64,000 bases of DNA, taken from the NCBI RefSeq assembly GCF_009649785.1, contig NZ_WJOK01000020.1, forward strand, positions 36,760 through 100,759, in the 5' to 3' direction. The stretch is from Agrobacterium tumefaciens. GTDB taxonomy: Bacteria; Pseudomonadota; Alphaproteobacteria; Rhizobiales; Rhizobiaceae. Below, in pieces: positions 18,516 through 27,687 of the stretch. Numbering within the stretch: the first letter of the stretch is position 1; the number at the start of each line of letters is the position of its first letter. The translations under genes were made by a program, and so were the position numbers. The notes beneath the pieces are model-generated. The model made no database searches. It saw only the letters and a program-made list of their open reading frames with translations, and was not told where the DNA came from.

Positions 18516-19319
18516 GTGCAAGACATCGCCTTCAACGTTTTCCTCGTTCTTTTCTGCGTCGCCATTTTTGCCGGATTTATCGATTCCATCGCCGGCGGCG
18601 GCGGTCTCATCACTATCCCGGCCATGCTGATCATGGGAATTCCACCGCTCGATACGCTCGGCACCAACAAGCTGCAATCGCAGTTCGGCTCGGCGTCGGC
18701 CACCATTGCCTATGCCCGCCGCGGCCATGTCAATCTGAGGGAACAATTGCCGATGGCGATCATGGCGATGGTCGGCGGCGGACTCGGTGCTTTCACCGCC
18801 GCCTTCGTGCCGTCAGACCTCCTGCGCACCATCATGCCCTTTCTGCTGATCGCGATTGCTCTGTATTTCGCCTTCAAGCCGCAGCTCAGCGATATCGACA
18901 GCCATCGCCGCATCACGCCTTTCGTGTTCGGCCTCACCGCCGCACCGCTCGTGGGTTTCTATGATGGCGTTTTCGGCCCCGGCGCGGGTTCCTTCTACAT
19001 GCTTGCCTTCGTGGGGCTTGCCGGCTTCGGCATGCTGAAGGCAACCGCCCATACCAAGCTTCTGAACCTGGGTTCGAATTTCGGCGGCTTTGTTGTTTTT
19101 GCGGCTGGAGGCGCGGTTCTCTGGAAGCTTGGCATCGCCATGGGCATCGGCCAGTTCGTCGGCGCGCAGATCGGATCGCGTTTCGCGATGAAAAACGGCG
19201 CGAAGATCATCCGCCCGCTTTTGGTTCTTTCCTGTCTGGCAATGGCGACGAAGCTTCTTGCGGATGCATCATCCGCATGGTCAATCGCCACGATCTGGGA
19301 AACCATCTTCCCGAAATGA
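18516..19319 (+). CDS. TSUP-family (TauE/SafE) membrane transporter
   Basis: Probable sulfite/organosulfonate-type exporter, about 267 residues, with eight or so hydrophobic segments. The family signature appears twice: GFIDSIAGGGGLITIPAML near the N-terminus with GTNKLQSQFG, and FYDGVFGPGAGSFYMLAF after the midpoint with HTKLLNLGSN. The start is uncertain: the frame is open from 18378. I use the GTG at 18516 because it begins just before the first membrane span and gives the usual family length, but a GTG at 18471 is also possible. It is divergent from the nucleoside hydrolase gene. Substrate is unknown. Confidence 0.85.
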   Translation: MQDIAFNVFLVLFCVAIFAGFIDSIAGGGGLITIPAMLIMGIPPLDTLGTNKLQSQFGSASATIAYARRGHVNLREQLPMAIMAMVGGGLGAFTAAFVPSDLLRTIMPFLLIAIALYFAFKPQLSDIDSHRRITPFVFGLTAAPLVGFYDGVFGPGAGSFYMLAFVGLAGFGMLKATAHTKLLNLGSNFGGFVVFAAGGAVLWKLGIAMGIGQFVGAQIGSRFAMKNGAKIIRPLLVLSCLAMATKLLADASSAWSIATIWETIFPK

Positions 19320-19362
19320 CAGGAAAAGGACACGGCTCGACGCTTGCGTTCGGACCGTGAAT

Positions 19363-20061
19363 TTATGCCGTGGCGCGACGGCGCCTACGATCGGCGATTT
19401 CGCGGATGACCACCATTGCGCCAACCAGCTTGTAGTTGGAGGAATAGCAGGGCGACATTTCAAGCGATTTTACGATCGTATGGCCGTCGTGATCTTCGGC
19501 ATAGGTGTATTTCGACGTACCGCCCTTGAAGCAATTGTCGAGCCTCTCCCGCAGATCGTTCTGAAAACGGTGCACTCCGACAAGCTCGGCGATATGACAT
19601 CCCAAAGGCCCTTCCGGCGTATTGCGCGGAAAAGCATCGATCCCATTGGAGAATGATACCCGATAACCGGGAGAGACGACGACCACGGGCTCGTCGAGGT
19701 CGTTCAGCATATCCTCATCGAGAATGAGATGGCGGTGGTGCCACTCCAGGATGTCCTCGTCCTCGTCGCCGATCACCTTTGCCTTGAGCGGCATGCCGAC
19801 ATAGCGGTCGACCAGCGTTCTCAAAAGATCGGAATTGCGCTGCACGCAGCCGAGGTCTTCCGCCTCGTGATTGAGGAGGTCGATGGCGAAACGGAATTGC
19901 TCACGAATGTCCTCGGAACTGCCGGTCTTACGCCCGATGACCCGATCAAGCAGCAGCTCCAGTTCACGCTCCAGCACTGCGATCTTGTCGGCCTCGTTCT
20001 TACCAACCGCTGATTGCAGTTCCGTATAACGCAGCCAGAACAGCTCAATCAAATCTTTCAA
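19363..20061 (-). CDS. PAS-domain-like protein, unknown function
   Basis: 232-residue soluble protein. The N-terminal ~60 residues are helical and charged (LELLLDRVIGRKTGSSEDI); the C-terminal ~115 residues fit a PAS fold: DEPVVVVSPGYRVSFSNGIDAF, then ...YTYAEDHDGHTIVKSLEMSPC and GAMVVIREIADRR. No kinase, GGDEF or DNA-binding domain is attached, so any signal must pass to another protein. The gene stands alone, with a 279-bp AT-rich region upstream and the divergently placed TSUP permease stop downstream. Annotation as PAS-like is by pattern only. I do not recognise a gene name. Confidence 0.7.
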   Translation of the reverse strand: MKDLIELFWLRYTELQSAVGKNEADKIAVLERELELLLDRVIGRKTGSSEDIREQFRFAIDLLNHEAEDLGCVQRNSDLLRTLVDRYVGMPLKAKVIGDEDEDILEWHHRHLILDEDMLNDLDEPVVVVSPGYRVSFSNGIDAFPRNTPEGPLGCHIAELVGVHRFQNDLRERLDNCFKGGTSKYTYAEDHDGHTIVKSLEMSPCYSSNYKLVGAMVVIREIADRRRRRATA

Positions 20062-20282
20062 CCCAACTCTCCCTGAACGGGCAAACAGCCCGCTCCCAAT
20101 CCGAATGGATAGACACTTATCCCCTCATTGTAGCGTCTGTGCAGTAAAAAATGACGTAACGACACGCAGGTCCGCCGCAGGGATTAATCTCTAAACTATC
20201 ATAGCTACTGCTATTTTTTCAATTTCGATAATCCATGAACGAAAAATAAGGTTCCACTAATAAGTAAAAATACTTAAAAACG

Positions 20283-20328
20283 CAATTTTACGGCCGAATT
20301 CTGTAAAAAATCACTAGAAATTCGGCCG
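20283..20328 (-). terminator. Probable terminator of the acpXL-lpxXL operon
   Basis: Perfect 10-bp arms CGGCCGAATT (20291-20300) and AATTCGGCCG (20319-20328) with an 18-nt loop, 12 bp after the lpxXL stop. On the minus strand it is followed by TAAAATTGCGTTTTTAAG, a T-rich but interrupted tract. Confidence 0.55.
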
Positions 20329-20340
20329 CGCTGCAAATAA

Positions 20341-21270
20341 TCAGATCTGGTGTTTAACGTCCCAACGGTCGTGATACCACAGCCATTGTTCGGGATATTC
20401 GCGGACCCAGCTTTCCACCTTGTCATTCAAAAGCTGCGCCGTCGCCTGAATATCGACATTTCCTTTTTCATCGCGCGGAATTTCAACCCTCGGCTCTATT
20501 TCCAGCCGGTAGCGGTTATCAGGCAGACGCACGCAGCGGGCGGGATAGACATCGCAATTGAACTGCCGCACCAGCTTGGCAAGAAGCGGGTTGGTGCGCA
20601 CCTCATGGCCAAAGAACTTCGTCGTCAAGCCTTTGCCGAACTTCTGGTCGACGAGCACGCCGACACCGCCGCCCCTTTCCAGCTGCCGCGCAAGCGCGAA
20701 GGAAGAGCCGGCATGCGACGGCACGAGATTGCCCATGCGTTCCTTGCGGAACTTGAACACCTTGTCGGCCACGAAAGGATTATTCGGCGGCCGGAACAGC
20801 ACCGTCACATCCAGACCGAAGGCAGAACTGGCCACCGGCAACAATTCGAAATTGCCGCTATGGGCAGTAAATACGATGAAGGGCCGCGGGTTGTCGCGAA
20901 GCTCGATAAAGGTCGAAATACCCTCGACCCGGATACGGCCCGGCTCGCTATTTTCCGGATCGAAATCGAACAGCCTGTCGAGAAAGACATATTCCGCCGC
21001 AAGCCGCCCCATGCTGCCCCAGCTGTCCATTGCGATGGTAAGCCGCTCCTCTTCGGATTTCTCCGGAAAGGCGCGCGCCAGATTGTAGAGCATCAGCTTG
21101 TGGCGGCCAGTTTTCGGCCCCACGAAGCGCGCCAGCCTGTCTGCAGCGCGAATTCCCGCGTCAGCTGGAAATATCTTCAGCAGATTGAGAAGGCCGAAGG
21201 CAAACGTCGCAATCAGCCATTGCCGGAAATGGTCCAGCTTCAGGACGATCCGCGTAATGAACAGTTTCAA
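20341..21270 (-). CDS. lpxXL: Lipid A very-long-chain fatty acyltransferase LpxXL
   Basis: Transfers the C28-type acyl chain from AcpXL to lipid A at the inner membrane (known for Rhizobium LpxXL). The 309-residue protein belongs to the LpxL/LpxM (HtrB) family: an N-terminal hydrophobic anchor (about 15-35), the catalytic HX4E motif as HSGNFE (His137-Glu142) and the later VLVDQKFGKG segment. It begins four bases after the adh gene stop and is the last gene of the acpXL operon, which is the main reason to call it LpxXL rather than LpxL. Gene order matches the described acpXL-fabZ-fabF2-fabF1-adh-lpxXL cluster. Confidence 0.92.
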   Translation of the reverse strand: MKLFITRIVLKLDHFRQWLIATFAFGLLNLLKIFPADAGIRAADRLARFVGPKTGRHKLMLYNLARAFPEKSEEERLTIAMDSWGSMGRLAAEYVFLDRLFDFDPENSEPGRIRVEGISTFIELRDNPRPFIVFTAHSGNFELLPVASSAFGLDVTVLFRPPNNPFVADKVFKFRKERMGNLVPSHAGSSFALARQLERGGGVGVLVDQKFGKGLTTKFFGHEVRTNPLLAKLVRQFNCDVYPARCVRLPDNRYRLEIEPRVEIPRDEKGNVDIQATAQLLNDKVESWVREYPEQWLWYHDRWDVKHQI

Positions 21271-21274
21271 GGCG

Positions 21275-22303
21275 TCAATCCATCCGCAGAACGATTTTGC
21301 CGAATACCTGGCGCGTTTCCATGCGCTCCAGCGCCCGGTCGATATCCTCGAAGGTGACTTCTGTGTCGATAACAGGATGAACGATGCCGCGCGCCATCTT
21401 CTGCATGGCGTTGGCCATGTTTTCCATGCGGCAACCGAAGGAGCCGAGCAGCTTCAGCTGCTGCTGGAACAGCATCATCAGGTTGATATCGGTCGATACG
21501 CCTGAGGTTGAGCCGCAGGTGACGAGACGGCCGCCACGCTTCAGCGAGAACATCGATCCCGCCCAGGTGTCTTTGCCGACATGCTCGAACACCACGTCTA
21601 CACCCTTCTTTTTCGTCAGCTTTCGCACGACGCCTTCGAAACGGTCGGTCCGGTAGTTGATGACGTGATCGGCACCCAGGGCCTTCGCCCGTTCGATCTT
21701 GTCGTCGGAGCCGACGGTGGTGATGACGGTGCAGCCCATCTTCTTGGCCAGCTGGATCGCCGCCGTGCCGATACCGGAACCGCCGGCATGCACGAGGATC
21801 GTTTCGGCCGATTCCAGCTTGGCATTGTCAAACAGCATGTGCTCGACCGTGCCGAAGGTCACAGGCGCCAGAGCCGCGCCGATGGCATCGACGCCATGCG
21901 GCGCCGGAACGAGCTGGCGGGCGGGAATATTGATCTTTTCCTGCGCAAAGCCGTCGAGATGGAAACCGTGCACGCCCTGAACATGTTCACAAAGATTGTC
22001 ACGGCCTTCACGGCACGGCTTGCAGATCCCGCAGGTGCGCGCGCCGTAGATCGCGACGAGCTGGCCAGGCAGCACATTCGAAACGCCCGGGCCAATGGCC
22101 TCCACTACGCCCGAAGCCTCAGCACCGATGGTCAGCGGCATCTTGCGCTTGGCAAAAGCCATGCCGCGCCAGCCCCAGACGTCGATGTGGTTCAGCGCCA
22201 CGGCCTTGATGCGCAGCGTCACCTCGCCCGGACCTGGTGCATCGGGTTCAGGCAGGTCCACTTTTTCGAGCTTCCGGTCGTCCACGAGTTGAAGAGCGCG
22301 CAT
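21275..22303 (-). CDS. Zinc-type dehydrogenase/reductase of the VLCFA cluster
   Basis: 342-residue medium-chain dehydrogenase. Four Cys residues for a structural zinc are present (Cys91, Cys94, Cys97, Cys105 in CGICKPCREGRDNLC), and the NAD(P)-binding motif appears in VHAGGSGIGTAAIQLAKK. In the acpXL cluster this position holds adh2XL, thought to supply a reductive or oxidative step in making the (omega-1)-hydroxylated very-long-chain acid; the exact step is inference. It lies 152 bp after fabF1XL and 4 bp before lpxXL, on the same strand. It could also act like an enoyl reductase, since many such proteins have that activity. Confidence 0.85.
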   Translation of the reverse strand: MRALQLVDDRKLEKVDLPEPDAPGPGEVTLRIKAVALNHIDVWGWRGMAFAKRKMPLTIGAEASGVVEAIGPGVSNVLPGQLVAIYGARTCGICKPCREGRDNLCEHVQGVHGFHLDGFAQEKINIPARQLVPAPHGVDAIGAALAPVTFGTVEHMLFDNAKLESAETILVHAGGSGIGTAAIQLAKKMGCTVITTVGSDDKIERAKALGADHVINYRTDRFEGVVRKLTKKKGVDVVFEHVGKDTWAGSMFSLKRGGRLVTCGSTSGVSTDINLMMLFQQQLKLLGSFGCRMENMANAMQKMARGIVHPVIDTEVTFEDIDRALERMETRQVFGKIVLRMD

Positions 22304-22455
22304 GTTTTTAGTCCTTCGCCCGGAGGCGTCTATCTCAAGAGTAATTCCAGCAAAACTCTGTAACGGTTTTGCGGTCGGAATGTGTAGTCACACCAGCGAG
22401 AGCGTTCCCGGGCTTCGTTCAGGCCGGAAACGCCCCTGTCTTCTGGCGGAACCGG

Positions 22456-23739
<1,284 letters not shown>

Positions 23740-23751
23740 GGTCTTTTCTCC

Positions 23752-24948
23752 TCACACGTCACGGGACAGAACGGCGACACCTTCGCCGCGAACATGGCCG
23801 ACGGTGGTGACGACCGCTTCGCTGGCCGCCTCGCCCATAGGCTTTTCCGCGGCGCCATCGAAAGTAGGAACCTTCGCGCCGCTTTCAAGCGTCAGGGCAG
23901 CAAGCGCCAGCCCAAGCGGGAACTGTGCTTCAAGTCCATGGCCGGTGATACCGCCGAAACCGCGAATGACGGCCTGCGGCAAAGCTTTTTCGAGAATATT
24001 CTTTTCACGCTGCGTCACGGCGTCGTAACCGCTCGCACCGGAAAACACGACGGTCGCAGCACTGTCCTTTGCAGGGGCAAGCAGCCGTTCCATGCGCTTT
24101 TCCATCTTGCCGTCATCACGGCTACCACGATCGCCCTCGATGGCGTCGATGCGGGCATAGATGCGTGCGCCGCGTTCACTGGCGTGCTTGCGCGATTCCA
24201 GCACCAGGAAGGCTCCCAGCGAACCGGAAATCATGCCGCCGCCGTCCTGGCCGCCACGCGACCAAAGCGGCTGCCAATCGCCCTGCGCATGCGCGCCGAT
24301 CGCTTCAAACAGCAGGATCATGTCCGGGCGCTCGGCCGAGAAGGCGCCGCCCACCAGGGCGTGGCTGGATTCGCCGGAACGGATACGGTGAAACGCAGTC
24401 TCGACTGCGGAAATGCCGGCTGCTTCCTCGCCCATGAAGGTACGGGAGGACCCTGTGACCTTGTGAACGATGGAAATGTTACCGGCCATCAGATTGGAAA
24501 GCTGGGCGAGAAACAGGGTCGGACGCAATTCCGTCGTTAGCTTCTCGTTGAGCAGCACTTCGCGGTCGTTGCGCTTCAGCGCCTCATCGACAATCAGCGT
24601 ATCGACATTGATGTCGCGCTCGCCACCGCCGGCAGCCACGATCATGTCCATGGTAGCGCAGGCTTCCGGGTTTTCCTTCAGCCCTGCATCATCAAGCGCG
24701 AGGCCGGCGGCAAAAACGCCGAGACGCTGCCAGTTTTCCATCTGGCGCTGGTCGCCGCGCTTGGCAATCTGCGTGGACCAGTCGATCTCCGGCATGGGAT
24801 GAACCGGATAGGGTTTGAACTTTTCGGTCTCGATCACCGTTGCCGGCGCCGCAGTTCCCGAAAGAAGCGCAAGATGCGCCTGGCTGCCGACGCCGTGACA
24901 GGTCACGATGCCGACCCCGGTTATCACCACATCATTGTCAGATTTCAT
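23752..24948 (-). CDS. fabF2XL: Ketosynthase-fold protein lacking catalytic Cys (FabF2XL)
   Basis: 398-residue thiolase/KAS-fold protein in the usual FabF2XL position. Gap-free alignment by eye to the active-site helix of FabF puts Glu175 (in TFMGEEAAG) where the Cys belongs; the first catalytic His, in NAHGT of FabF, corresponds to Ser306 (FSGASG). The second His is retained as His337 in GITGHGLEA. A condensing reaction is therefore unlikely on its own, and the sequence looks like a chain-length-factor-type partner of FabF1XL, 12 bases downstream. Literature names both genes as synthases (family knowledge); the partner role is inference. The start ATG overlaps the stop of a small upstream frame as ATGA. 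Confidence 0.9.
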   Translation of the reverse strand: MKSDNDVVITGVGIVTCHGVGSQAHLALLSGTAAPATVIETEKFKPYPVHPMPEIDWSTQIAKRGDQRQMENWQRLGVFAAGLALDDAGLKENPEACATMDMIVAAGGGERDINVDTLIVDEALKRNDREVLLNEKLTTELRPTLFLAQLSNLMAGNISIVHKVTGSSRTFMGEEAAGISAVETAFHRIRSGESSHALVGGAFSAERPDMILLFEAIGAHAQGDWQPLWSRGGQDGGGMISGSLGAFLVLESRKHASERGARIYARIDAIEGDRGSRDDGKMEKRMERLLAPAKDSAATVVFSGASGYDAVTQREKNILEKALPQAVIRGFGGITGHGLEAQFPLGLALAALTLESGAKVPTFDGAAEKPMGEAASEAVVTTVGHVRGEGVAVLSRDV

Positions 24949-25145
24949 CGTCTGTCATCCTTTGCAGCCTGACCCATTGAAGCGGTCACGGCTATCCAAC
25001 AGCGGTCGCAAACGACCACTCCATGCGTTGCGGAATAAAGCGCGCGATGCGGATTGGCAATGGTGAAGGCCCGATCCGCCAGCACAAGCCCACGATTTTC
25101 GTGAATCAAAACCGGGTCTAGGGGAAAAATGCCGTCTCCCGGCAT
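24945..25145 (-). CDS. Possible 66-residue ORF between fabZ and fabF2XL
   Basis: A frame of 66 codons fills most of the 209-bp fabZ-fabF2XL gap. It is in the same frame as fabZ, beginning five codons after the fabZ TAA, and its TGA overlaps the fabF2XL ATG (ATGA). It could be coupled to both neighbours or could be the remains of a fabZ extension. There is no good ribosome site before the ATG and no recognisable domain (CDRCW near the C-terminus). Chance openness is quite possible. Confidence 0.25.
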   Translation of the reverse strand: MPGDGIFPLDPVLIHENRGLVLADRAFTIANPHRALYSATHGVVVCDRCWIAVTASMGQAAKDDRR

Positions 25146-25157
25146 CAGCGGAAGCGC

Positions 25158-25637
25158 TTATTTTTGCGCATCCGCGACAATCGCCGCCATCAGGCCGACT
25201 TCCTCGGCCCGCTTCCTGACGATAGGCGCGAGCGGAATTTCGCTGAAAGGCATTGTCCTGAGCTTCAGCTGCGCATCGCAGACCTTCTTGCCTTCGCAAG
25301 TGATCTTCGCCTTGGTGACTGCAAAACCCGAACCGTCATGTTCCAGCACCGCCTCGATATCGAGAACCGCGCCCGGCTCCACGAAGGTGCGCATCTTGGC
25401 GCCGTCAACCGACATCAGGAAGGGCATGGCGGAAAAATCGCTGAACGCCAGAACCATCATGCCGGAAGCCTGCGCCATGGTCTCGATCAGAAGCACGCCC
25501 GGAACCAGCGGCATGCCGGGGAAATGTCCCTCGAAAACCGGGCTTTTGTCGGGAACGACAGACCGCGCCTTCAATGTGCGCGTCGCCATGTCCACGGCTT
25601 CGACCTTGTCGATCATCTGAAAATATTCAAGCAGCAT
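25158..25637 (-). CDS. fabZXL: 3-hydroxyacyl-ACP dehydratase, VLCFA cluster
   Basis: FabZ-type hot-dog dehydratase of 159 residues that removes water from 3-hydroxyacyl-AcpXL. The catalytic segment EGHFPGMPLVPGVLLIETMAQ contains the active-site His (GHFPG) and the Glu seven turns later (LIETMAQ). Length is normal for FabZ. It follows acpXL on the same strand and precedes fabF2XL, as in the known cluster. A strong terminator lies between it and acpXL, so its expression depends on readthrough or on a weaker local promoter. Confidence 0.93.
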   Translation of the reverse strand: MLLEYFQMIDKVEAVDMATRTLKARSVVPDKSPVFEGHFPGMPLVPGVLLIETMAQASGMMVLAFSDFSAMPFLMSVDGAKMRTFVEPGAVLDIEAVLEHDGSGFAVTKAKITCEGKKVCDAQLKLRTMPFSEIPLAPIVRKRAEEVGLMAAIVADAQK

Positions 25638-25684
25638 CCGTCCGGCCCGTTTCTGGTCGGTTACGACCCGTCCCTGAAGGTCAG

Positions 25685-25720
25685 GTCCAGAAAAAGAAAT
25701 GCCCGCTCGAAGCGGGCATT
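25685..25720 (-). terminator. Strong terminator or attenuator inside the operon, after acpXL
   Basis: Perfect 10-bp arms AATGCCCGCT (25698-25707) and AGCGGGCATT (25711-25720) with a 3-nt loop, then TTTCTTTTTCTGG on the minus strand. It begins 7 bp after the acpXL stop and ends about 50 bp before fabZXL, so only part of the transcript should reach the enzymes. Confidence 0.85.
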
Positions 25721-25726
25721 ATCGCC

Positions 25727-26005
25727 TCAGCCCTTGGCTGCGCGCAATTCGTCGATCTTGGCACAGAGGTTCTTCAGCACGAAATATTCTTCGGTGGTAA
25801 CCTTGCCTTCGTTGACTTCCTGCGTCCACTGCTCGAGCGGAATCTTGATACCGAATTCCTTGTCGATGGCGAAAACGATATCCAGAAAGTCGAGGCTGTC
25901 GATGCCCAGATCGTCGATCGTGTGGCTTTCCGGCGTAATGGTTTCGCGGTCGATTTCGCTGGTTTCGGCGATAATGTCGGCAACCTTGTCGAATGTAGCT
26001 GTCAC
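25727..26005 (-). CDS. acpXL: Acyl carrier protein AcpXL
   Basis: Dedicated carrier for the very-long-chain fatty acid of lipid A, 92 residues. The phosphopantetheine site is Ser37 in GIDSLDFLD, within an acidic helix II typical of ACPs. The GTG at 26005 is chosen because AAGGA lies eight bases upstream and 92 residues is the established AcpXL length; in-frame ATGs upstream lack spacing. It is the first gene of the cluster and is followed by an intrinsic terminator before fabZXL. The gene is divergent or separate from hemN (120 bp between acpXL start and hemN stop). Confidence 0.95.
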   Translation of the reverse strand: MTATFDKVADIIAETSEIDRETITPESHTIDDLGIDSLDFLDIVFAIDKEFGIKIPLEQWTQEVNEGKVTTEEYFVLKNLCAKIDELRAAKG

Positions 26006-26125
26006 GCCCATAATCCTTATTGTCGTTCGTATTAAATATCCTGTCTGACGCACCACATAGGCAAGTCGCACAAAAAAGCCAATGGTTTCGTGACGTAACT
26101 TTGAAATTTGCCTTAAAACTGTTGC

Positions 26126-27475
26126 CTAAACAGCAACCGAATGACGGCCGCGTCCGCTGCCGAGATAGGCGTCGAAGGTTGCCGCGATATGACGGACAAA
26201 GGGTTTTCCCGCCTCCGTCACGGCAAAAACATCGCCATCCATCCGCACCACACCGTCCCTGTCGCCGCCAGCGAAAAGCTGCGCCTCCATGCTGACGGAA
26301 TGGCTGGCCTTGCCAAAACGCCGCTTCAAATCGCCCAGATCGAGCAAAAAATCGCACATCAGCCGCTCGATGACATAGGAGCGCAGGTGATCCTCCTCGG
26401 ACAATTCTATTCCCTTGAGAACCGCGAAACCACCCTCGCCCACCATCCGCTGATATTCCCCCGTCGCCACCATGTTCTGCACGTAGCCCTGGGGCAACCG
26501 GCCGATCGCGGATGCACCAAGCCCGATCAGGGCATCGGCCGTGTCAGTGGTGTAGCCCTGAAAATTCCGCCGCAGCTCCCCCGTCTCGACCGCCCGGCTC
26601 AGAGTGTCGGCGGGCTTGGCGAAGTGATCGATCCCGATTGCCCTGTAACCCGCCTTGCCGAGCATCTCCGCCGCCATCGTCATCTGGCGGTAGCGCTCGG
26701 CAATATCTGGCAACGCCTGTTCAGGGATCAGCGACTGGTGTTTTTTCATCCACGGAACATGCGCATAACCGAACAGCGCGATCCGGTCGGGGTCGAGTGA
26801 GATGATCTGGTCAACCGTCTGTTGCAATGTCTCGCAGGTCTGGAACGGCAGGCCATAGAGAATGTCGCAATTGACCGAGTGAACGCCCCTTGCCCGCACG
26901 GCATCTACCACCGATTCCGTCTGCTCGAAGGTCTGAATCCGGTTGATGGTTTTTTGCACTTTGTCATCAAAGTCCTGCACACCGAGGCTCGCGCGCGTCA
27001 TGCCGATGACGGCAAGCGCGTCATAGCGACTTTCGTCAAGATCGTTCGGGTCCATTTCCACACTGATTTCGGGCGCCAGACCAAAGGTGAAATGGCGTCT
27101 TAGGCAGTCCATCAGGCCCACCATGTCTTCAGGCCGCAGCATAGTGGGAGAACCGCCGCCAAAATGCACCGCGCTGACCACTGCATCGGGGGAAACAAGC
27201 GAGCCGACGGCTGCTATCTCCCGCTTAAGTGCCTCAAGATAAACGGCAATCGGCTCGTATTTCAGCGTGTGCTTGGTGTGGCAGGCACAGAACCAGCACA
27301 GCCGGTCGCAATAGGGAATATGCAGGTAAAGCGATATCCGGTTCCGGTGACCAAGCTCGCCGAGCCAGCGGCGATAGGTGCCATTATCGATTCCCTCGTG
27401 AAAGTGCGGCGCGGTAGGATAGCTTGTGTAACGCGGCACGGCGCCCGAATATTTGCGAAGAAGTTCGGTATTCAT
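26126..27475 (-). CDS. hemN: Oxygen-independent coproporphyrinogen III oxidase
   Basis: Radical-SAM enzyme that decarboxylates coproporphyrinogen III to protoporphyrinogen IX without oxygen, for heme synthesis under low O2. 449 residues. The Fe-S motif is C56-X3-C60-X2-C63 in YCDRLCWFCAC, with the early YTSYPTAPHF and the GGGSPT segments of HemN. Start ATG 27475 follows CGGGG. It is transcribed divergently from fnrN, and an FNR-type box lies between the two, so its low-oxygen induction by FnrN is very likely (known for rhizobial hemN). Confidence 0.96.
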   Translation of the reverse strand: MNTELLRKYSGAVPRYTSYPTAPHFHEGIDNGTYRRWLGELGHRNRISLYLHIPYCDRLCWFCACHTKHTLKYEPIAVYLEALKREIAAVGSLVSPDAVVSAVHFGGGSPTMLRPEDMVGLMDCLRRHFTFGLAPEISVEMDPNDLDESRYDALAVIGMTRASLGVQDFDDKVQKTINRIQTFEQTESVVDAVRARGVHSVNCDILYGLPFQTCETLQQTVDQIISLDPDRIALFGYAHVPWMKKHQSLIPEQALPDIAERYRQMTMAAEMLGKAGYRAIGIDHFAKPADTLSRAVETGELRRNFQGYTTDTADALIGLGASAIGRLPQGYVQNMVATGEYQRMVGEGGFAVLKGIELSEEDHLRSYVIERLMCDFLLDLGDLKRRFGKASHSVSMEAQLFAGGDRDGVVRMDGDVFAVTEAGKPFVRHIAATFDAYLGSGRGRHSVAV

Positions 27476-27547
27476 CCCCGGATTTGCCTTTTATCAAGAA
27501 AATGTCGATTTCCTCCCCTTCAGTAACGGCTGCGACAGTTTGCAACT

Positions 27548-27561
27548 TTGACTTCAATCAA
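27548..27561. promoter_or_regulatory. FNR/FixK-type box (anaerobox)
   Basis: TTGACTTCAATCAA at 27548-27561 matches the dyad TTGAT-N4-ATCAA at nine of ten defined positions (C in place of T at position 5). It lies 73 bp upstream of the hemN start and 127 bp upstream of fnrN, so it can serve hemN activation and FnrN autoregulation. Confidence 0.8.
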
Positions 27562-27687
27562 ATTGCACCTTAAGTTCTTGCTAAAGTAGACGCGGGGGCG
27601 ACGACTACGCGGCGCAAGCCTTCGAAAAGACCGGATTTTACACCTGCGGTCGCATTCGTCCCTTAAAGCCAGCATCGGAAAAGGCTG

